From Bacteroidales bacterium UBA3868 (GTDB taxonomy: Bacteria > Bacteroidota > Bacteroidia > Bacteroidales > WCHB1-69), in the NCBI GenBank assembly GCA_002392325.1, contig DGGS01000002.1, positions 1 through 17,742 of the forward strand: DNA of 17,742 bases, read 5' to 3'. The position numbers were made by a program, and so were the translations under genes. Below, piece after piece: positions 14,142 through 17,742 of this stretch; within the stretch, counting starts at the first letter, position 1, and each line of letters starts with the position of its first letter. Under the pieces are notes generated by a model. It had not been told where the DNA came from. It saw nothing but the letters and a program-made list of their open reading frames with translations, and did not search any database.

Positions 14142-14765
14142 ATGAAAAAAATTAAGATTCTGACTATTATGACGCTGGTGCTGACGATGATCTGCGCCTG
14201 CAACAAGCCCGAACCCGAGGAACTTCAGCCGCAACCCCAGCCGCAACCCCAGCCACCGACACCGATAGAGGACACCACTGTGGTGGAAGAACCACAAGAC
14301 AACATCTACCAGTTTTCCGTGCTCGACGGCAATGGCGACAGTGTATCCTTGGCCCAATACAAGGGCAAAGTGCTGCTTGTGATAAACAGCGCCACCCAGT
14401 GCGGCTACACCCCGCAATACACGCAGCTGCAGCAATGGTACGAAAGGTATCAGGATCGTGGATTTGTGATTCTCGACTTCCCCTGCAACCAGTTCGGCGG
14501 ACAAGCGCCCGGTTCCTACGACGACATCCATAATTACTGCACCAACAACTACCACATCACCTTCCCGCAGTTTGCCAAAATTGATGTCAACGGTGCCAAC
14601 GAGTCCCCGCTCTACACATGGCTGAAGAGCAAACGCCCCGGACCCATCCAGTGGAATTTCACCAAGTTCCTCATCAACCGCGACGGCGAAGTGGTGAACC
14701 GGTTCTCCTCCAGCTATAACATGACAAGAGTGGAAGAGGCCATCGTTGACCAGTTAGGAGAATAA
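14142..14765 (+). CDS. Glutathione peroxidase family lipoprotein
   Basis: 207 residues. The N-terminus is a lipoprotein signal (KIKILTIMTLVLTMICAC, lipidated Cys20). A Pro-Gln repeat linker (QPQPQPQPQPP, about 29-39) follows, then a glutathione-peroxidase/thioredoxin-fold domain from residue 54. Peroxidatic Cys87 lies in INSATQCGYTPQY, Gln117 in FPCNQFGGQ, and Trp171 in WNFTKFL. Cys133 in NYCTNNYHITFP matches the resolving cysteine of thioredoxin-dependent family members, so the enzyme probably reduces peroxides using thioredoxin-like partners rather than glutathione. As a lipoprotein it would act at the cell envelope. The A in GGQAPG replaces the usual E. A weak promoter-like TATTTTCG sits at 14108-14115, immediately after the MITE-like element. 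Confidence 0.9.
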   Translation: MKKIKILTIMTLVLTMICACNKPEPEELQPQPQPQPQPPTPIEDTTVVEEPQDNIYQFSVLDGNGDSVSLAQYKGKVLLVINSATQCGYTPQYTQLQQWYERYQDRGFVILDFPCNQFGGQAPGSYDDIHNYCTNNYHITFPQFAKIDVNGANESPLYTWLKSKRPGPIQWNFTKFLINRDGEVVNRFSSSYNMTRVEEAIVDQLGE

Positions 14766-14791
14766 TAAGATTTTTTGAAATACGGATGGCA

Positions 14792-14813
14792 CATGCGCAT
14801 GTCCTTGCGCATG
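14792..14813. terminator. Hairpin between convergent genes
   Basis: CATGCGCA-TGTCCT-TGCGCATG forms an 8-bp stem with a 6-base loop, in the 58-base gap between the ends of the peroxidase and peptidase genes. Its position suits a shared bidirectional terminator. No T tract follows on the plus strand; on the minus strand a run of T residues appears only about 15 bases further on. An alternative fold uses the palindrome ACATGCGCATGT at 14791-14802. Confidence 0.35.
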
Positions 14814-14823
14814 ACGATTGCTG

Positions 14824-16155
14824 CTACCTTCCTCCGCACACTTTTTCCACGCCTTTGATGAGCAGACTCACAATCCTGTGGTACTGCTTCAGACTGGCGT
14901 TTTCGGGTGTGTCGGACGGGGCGTGGTAACCGCCCGTTTTGCCGCCGAGCGTATAGACAAACACCGCAGGCATTCCCTTCGTGGTGAACGGATAATGGTC
15001 GCTATTGGCCGCGTTGGGGCGGGATTTGATCTCCTTCACCTCACCCTTCCGCTTGTTCATCTGCTTGTTCAAGTCCAGCAAAGCATCATAGAAATCCTTG
15101 GTGTTGTCGGCCTGTGAATTCACCACCATAAAACCGTCATCGCCGCCGCACAGCAAGTCCAGGTTCAGCACCAGCTTCACTTTGGAAAAATCAAACAGCG
15201 AGTCGCGCACAAAGAAATGCGACCCCATCATTCCGGCCTCCTCACCGCTGAACGCCACAAACACTGTGGTGTAGCGCAACGGATGTTCTTTAAAATAACG
15301 CGCCATGTCCAGCATCGTAGCCGTACCCGAGGCGTTGTCATGACACCCGGGGAACATGATTTCAGCTCCCATCTGCCCCAAATGGTCATAGTGCGCCCCT
15401 ATCACCACGATGCTGTCAGGAACCTCCGTTCCGGGAATGAAAGCGCATACATTTTGGGTATTATGAAATTTCAACTCATTGGTGCACAAAAGTTTAATCT
15501 TATTGTTCTTTTTCTTGGCCAATTCCGATTTCACATAACACAGGATATAATCACAACGGCTTTTGGCGAATGCGAATGACCATACCGGTATCTCCTTCAC
15601 ACCGAGAACAAGTCCCTTAAACGCATACTCGCCGTTCCACACATGCAGATAACGGCACATCTCGTCCACTTTTTTCCTTAAGTTCTGATCCTCACACTGC
15701 GTCATGTCAACATACAAAAGGCAGTTGTCCAACTGTTTCCGGTTCTTAAGACAAAACTCCTTGAGTGTATTGCGGTTAACGAGCACTTTGGGGTCAATGG
15801 GCAGCATGTTATACTCCGCGTCCGCCGAACGGGAATAGGGCGCAAAGGCAAATTCCGTCCACAATTCGAGCGGATTGCCATTCAGTTCCGCCGACACAAG
15901 GCCTTCCATGGAATACACCGTGAAACCGTATCGCTCAAAGTAATCGGAGTATTTGAACGGGGCAATCTGCATCCGCTTGAACTGGTCACGGATATAGTTG
16001 GCGGCAATGCCGTCGCCATTGTAGGCATAGCCACGCCCGTGCATGGCAGGTGCGCAGAGATCCTGGAGATAGCGGCGCACTTGAACGCTGTCTTGGGCCC
16101 GAACGCCCATAATCAGAATAAAAATAACGAGGAAGAGAAATGTCGTTTTTCGCAT
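14824..16155 (-). CDS. Secreted M28 family zinc metallopeptidase
   Basis: 443 residues. A signal peptide (RKTTFLFLVIFILIMGVRA) is cleaved before QD. The M28 aminopeptidase domain occupies the C-terminal half. Probable zinc ligands are His255 (GAHYDHLG), Asp273 (HDNASGT), Glu306 (FSGEEAG), Asp333 (LNLDLL) and His411 (YHAPSDT); Glu305 is the expected general base. The region at about 90-230 may be a PA-like insertion. The family releases N-terminal residues from peptides outside the cytoplasm. An in-frame extension to 16389 overlaps the ROK gene in another frame and lacks coding character, so the ATG at 16155, which begins the signal peptide, is chosen. It starts 10 bases after the ROK stop, so the two are an operon. 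Confidence 0.9.
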   Translation of the reverse strand: MRKTTFLFLVIFILIMGVRAQDSVQVRRYLQDLCAPAMHGRGYAYNGDGIAANYIRDQFKRMQIAPFKYSDYFERYGFTVYSMEGLVSAELNGNPLELWTEFAFAPYSRSADAEYNMLPIDPKVLVNRNTLKEFCLKNRKQLDNCLLYVDMTQCEDQNLRKKVDEMCRYLHVWNGEYAFKGLVLGVKEIPVWSFAFAKSRCDYILCYVKSELAKKKNNKIKLLCTNELKFHNTQNVCAFIPGTEVPDSIVVIGAHYDHLGQMGAEIMFPGCHDNASGTATMLDMARYFKEHPLRYTTVFVAFSGEEAGMMGSHFFVRDSLFDFSKVKLVLNLDLLCGGDDGFMVVNSQADNTKDFYDALLDLNKQMNKRKGEVKEIKSRPNAANSDHYPFTTKGMPAVFVYTLGGKTGGYHAPSDTPENASLKQYHRIVSLLIKGVEKVCGGR

Positions 16156-16165
16156 ATCGAAGAAT

Positions 16166-17266
16166 TTATTTGAGATTATGAAGCGCATAGCAATAAGCGC
16201 CAGTGGTGGTGGCCACGCTGGTGCCGATGTGGGAAACCGCCACGCCCAGGCGTTTCTGGGTGTCGCAAAGGACAGTCTCTTTAGTCCCATAAATCGGGAT
16301 TTCGCGCTGCTCGCCCTTGACGAAAGTCTTGAACTCGGCCTCGTCTTCGAGGTTATACACATACGAGGGCACACGGGCCACTTGCGCACCGCCGCGCGTG
16401 GTCATCTGCGCGCGCAACTCCTTGAGCAGCGCGGGCATGTAGTACTTGTGCGACTTGGAGAGTCCGCCGCCCAGCACGATGATGCCGTCCAACATGCACA
16501 CCGCCTGTGCGATGGCATAGCCGGCCACCTCGCCGAAGCGGGCAAACGCCAACTGTGCGGCCTTCTGGTCGCCAATCAGCTCACCCTCGGCAATCCTGAA
16601 AACATCCAATGAGTCCGTATAGGCATCTTTCTGCGGATCAGCGGCCAGCATCCGGTAGTTATAGAGCACCGCCCGCTGCGAAACACCCTCTTCCACAATA
16701 AGATCCGGTTCCTGCTTATGCGGTGTGCAATAAATCTCCGAACAGCAGTTGTCGCCGATATACATCTGCTCATGCGAGGTGATGCCGATACCGAAGCCCG
16801 TGCCCAAGATGAAGCCAATGAGGTTGTGGTACTGCTTCACGGAACCCATCTTCTTGAGCTTGGCGTTCACCTCCGGCAGCACGCCCGCCAGGGCCTCGCC
16901 GTAAGTAAACAAGTCGGCGTCATTGTTGATGAACACCGGCAGCTTGAACTTGCGCTCCAAGAACGGGCCGAGCGCCACCCCATCCTCAAAAGCGGGGAAA
17001 TTGGTTAACCGTGTAGGAAAGATGCCGTTGGGATAGTCAGCAGGGCCAGGGAACGCGAAACTAATGGCCACCGGTTTCTCGGGCAGTTTTTTCATCACCT
17101 CCTCAAAACCCTTCACCAAGTTGCCCAGACATTTGTCCAGATTCTGCGCCTCGGAGGGGTATTCTATGGTTTCCACAATGGATTGGTTGCCACGGATGGC
17201 ATTGAAACGGAAATGTGTGCCGCCTGCATCCAGCGTCACCACTATTCTTTTGTCAGTTTCGTACAT
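16166..17266 (-). CDS. ROK-family sugar kinase
   Basis: 366 residues counted from MYETDK. The ATP phosphate-binding loop is LDAGGTHFRF (about 12-21), a sugar-contact segment is FPGPADYPN (72-80), the catalytic base is probably Asp116 in INNDADLF, and the second phosphate loop is GTGFGIGI (155-162). The canonical ROK zinc motif CxCGxxGCxE is absent; CCSEIYC at 174-180 stands in roughly that place. The protein is longer than typical glucokinases of the family. It probably phosphorylates a hexose or hexosamine in the cytoplasm; the sugar cannot be named. The ATG at 17266 is preferred over a TTG at 17287, which falls in the promoter box. It is divergent from a sugar permease, a typical uptake-plus-kinase pairing. 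Confidence 0.88.
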   Translation of the reverse strand: MYETDKRIVVTLDAGGTHFRFNAIRGNQSIVETIEYPSEAQNLDKCLGNLVKGFEEVMKKLPEKPVAISFAFPGPADYPNGIFPTRLTNFPAFEDGVALGPFLERKFKLPVFINNDADLFTYGEALAGVLPEVNAKLKKMGSVKQYHNLIGFILGTGFGIGITSHEQMYIGDNCCSEIYCTPHKQEPDLIVEEGVSQRAVLYNYRMLAADPQKDAYTDSLDVFRIAEGELIGDQKAAQLAFARFGEVAGYAIAQAVCMLDGIIVLGGGLSKSHKYYMPALLKELRAQMTTRGGAQVARVPSYVYNLEDEAEFKTFVKGEQREIPIYGTKETVLCDTQKRLGVAVSHIGTSVATTTGAYCYALHNLK

Positions 17267-17284
17267 AGTAAAAAAAATTTGCTG

Positions 17285-17292
17285 CAAAGATA
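17285..17292 (-). promoter_or_regulatory. Putative promoter of the ROK-M28 operon
   Basis: On the minus strand this reads TATCTTTG, an exact -7 box 18 bases before the ROK ATG. A TTG on the minus strand at 17311-17313 is a possible -33 element with 18-base spacing. This -33 site abuts the -7 box of the divergent permease promoter. Confidence 0.6.
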
Positions 17293-17302
17293 GTTATTTT
17301 CG

Positions 17303-17310
17303 TATTTTTG
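17303..17310 (+). promoter_or_regulatory. Putative promoter of the sugar permease
   Basis: TATTTTTG is an exact -7 box 22 bases before the ATG at 17333. TTTG at 17278-17281 is a -33 element at the standard 21-base spacing. The two divergent promoters interlock within 36 bases, so one polymerase probably excludes the other. Confidence 0.65.
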
Positions 17311-17332
17311 CAACTCATTAAAATTATTGTTT

Positions 17333-17742
17333 ATGAAAAAATCTTTATCCCTCGTATCCGTATTCTTCGTCTTTTTGGCCATGGGTTTCGGCGATGCCGC
17401 CGGCCAATTAGTGTCTGTTGTAGAAAAGGCGTTTCACATTTCGCCTTTTATGGCCTCATTCGTCTCGTTCGCCGGCATGATCATGTTCGGTGTGCTGTCG
17501 GTGCCCACGGGTGTTTGGCAGTCCAAGACCGGAAAGAAGAAGATGCTGGTTATCGGCTTGATACTGTTCTTGTTAGGCGCCATCCTGCCCATCCTGGCGT
17601 TCAACTTCCCCATCATTTTGCTGGCGGTGCTGCTGATGGGCGCCGGAGCCACCATCTTGCAGGTGTCCGGCAACCCGCTCATCCGTGATGTGTCGCCCGA
17701 GGGCAAATACTCCAGCATGCTCTCCTTCGCCCAGTCGCTGAA
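17333..17742 (+). CDS. FHS-type MFS sugar permease (5' part, runs off window)
   Basis: The first 136 residues of a major facilitator transporter, beginning MKKSLSLVSVFFVFLAMGFG and running past the window end. About four membrane helices are visible: residues 5-23, 38-58, 71-91 and 93-110. The loop between helices 2 and 3 has WQSKTGKKKML, the MFS motif-A position, and NPLIRDVSPEGKYSSMLSFAQSL after helix 4 resembles the FucP/GlcP (FHS) group of Bacteroidota sugar:proton symporters. With the divergent ROK kinase this suggests uptake and phosphorylation of one sugar. The substrate is unknown. No stop or frameshift is seen in the part present. Confidence 0.85.
   Translation, partial: MKKSLSLVSVFFVFLAMGFGDAAGQLVSVVEKAFHISPFMASFVSFAGMIMFGVLSVPTGVWQSKTGKKKMLVIGLILFLLGAILPILAFNFPIILLAVLLMGAGATILQVSGNPLIRDVSPEGKYSSMLSFAQSL

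Noticed and set aside
16156..16389. N-terminal extension of the M28 peptidase
   Set aside because: It overlaps the ROK gene out of frame and would place 78 residues before a clear signal peptide.

Overview
The window looks like a chromosomal segment from a Bacteroidales-type member of the Bacteroidota. The evidence is the repeated promoter signature TAnnTTTG just upstream of several genes, the lack of clear Shine-Dalgarno sites, Bacteroidota-style signal peptides and lipoproteins, and an FHS-type sugar permease beside a ROK kinase. No rRNA, tRNA, CRISPR array or phage structural gene was seen.

Region 1 (1-1243) is a repeat-rich mobile island. A REP-associated tyrosine transposase (RAYT, IS200-like) lies between two near-identical direct repeats about 1.09 kb apart. 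Each repeat carries the same perfect 28-bp palindrome with a GTAG foot. Degenerate tandem repeats of about 24 bp surround both copies.

Region 2 (about 1388-9551) is a defence island built around a type I restriction-modification system in an unusual order: remnant of a GIY-YIG (T5orf172-like) gene, hsdR, hsdS, a DUF2971 gene, a HigB/HigA-like toxin-antitoxin pair with its own promoter, hsdM, and a small membrane-anchored coiled-coil protein. The genes are tightly packed on one strand. HsdR, HsdS and HsdM should form the restriction complex. The DUF2971 protein, the toxin-antitoxin pair and the membrane protein are passengers or accessories whose role cannot be read from sequence.

Region 3 (9546-12811) holds two paralogous secreted proteins on the minus strand, separated by a cluster of short hairpin repeats. 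A WYL-domain regulator follows, with inverted repeats in its promoter, and then a coiled-coil lipoprotein.

Region 4 (12892-14765) has a membrane-anchored NERD-domain protein with a C-terminal zinc ribbon. Next comes a 258-bp MITE-like element made of nested inverted repeats, then a lipoprotein glutathione peroxidase.

Region 5 (14824-17742) is metabolic. A ROK-family sugar kinase and a secreted M28 metallopeptidase form a minus-strand operon, divergent from an FHS-type sugar permease that runs off the window. The kinase and permease share an overlapping back-to-back promoter, which suggests co-regulated sugar uptake and phosphorylation.

The items most worth a second look are the type I locus split by DUF2971 and a toxin-antitoxin pair, the nested-palindrome element at 13841-14098, and the RAYT with its matching palindromes.
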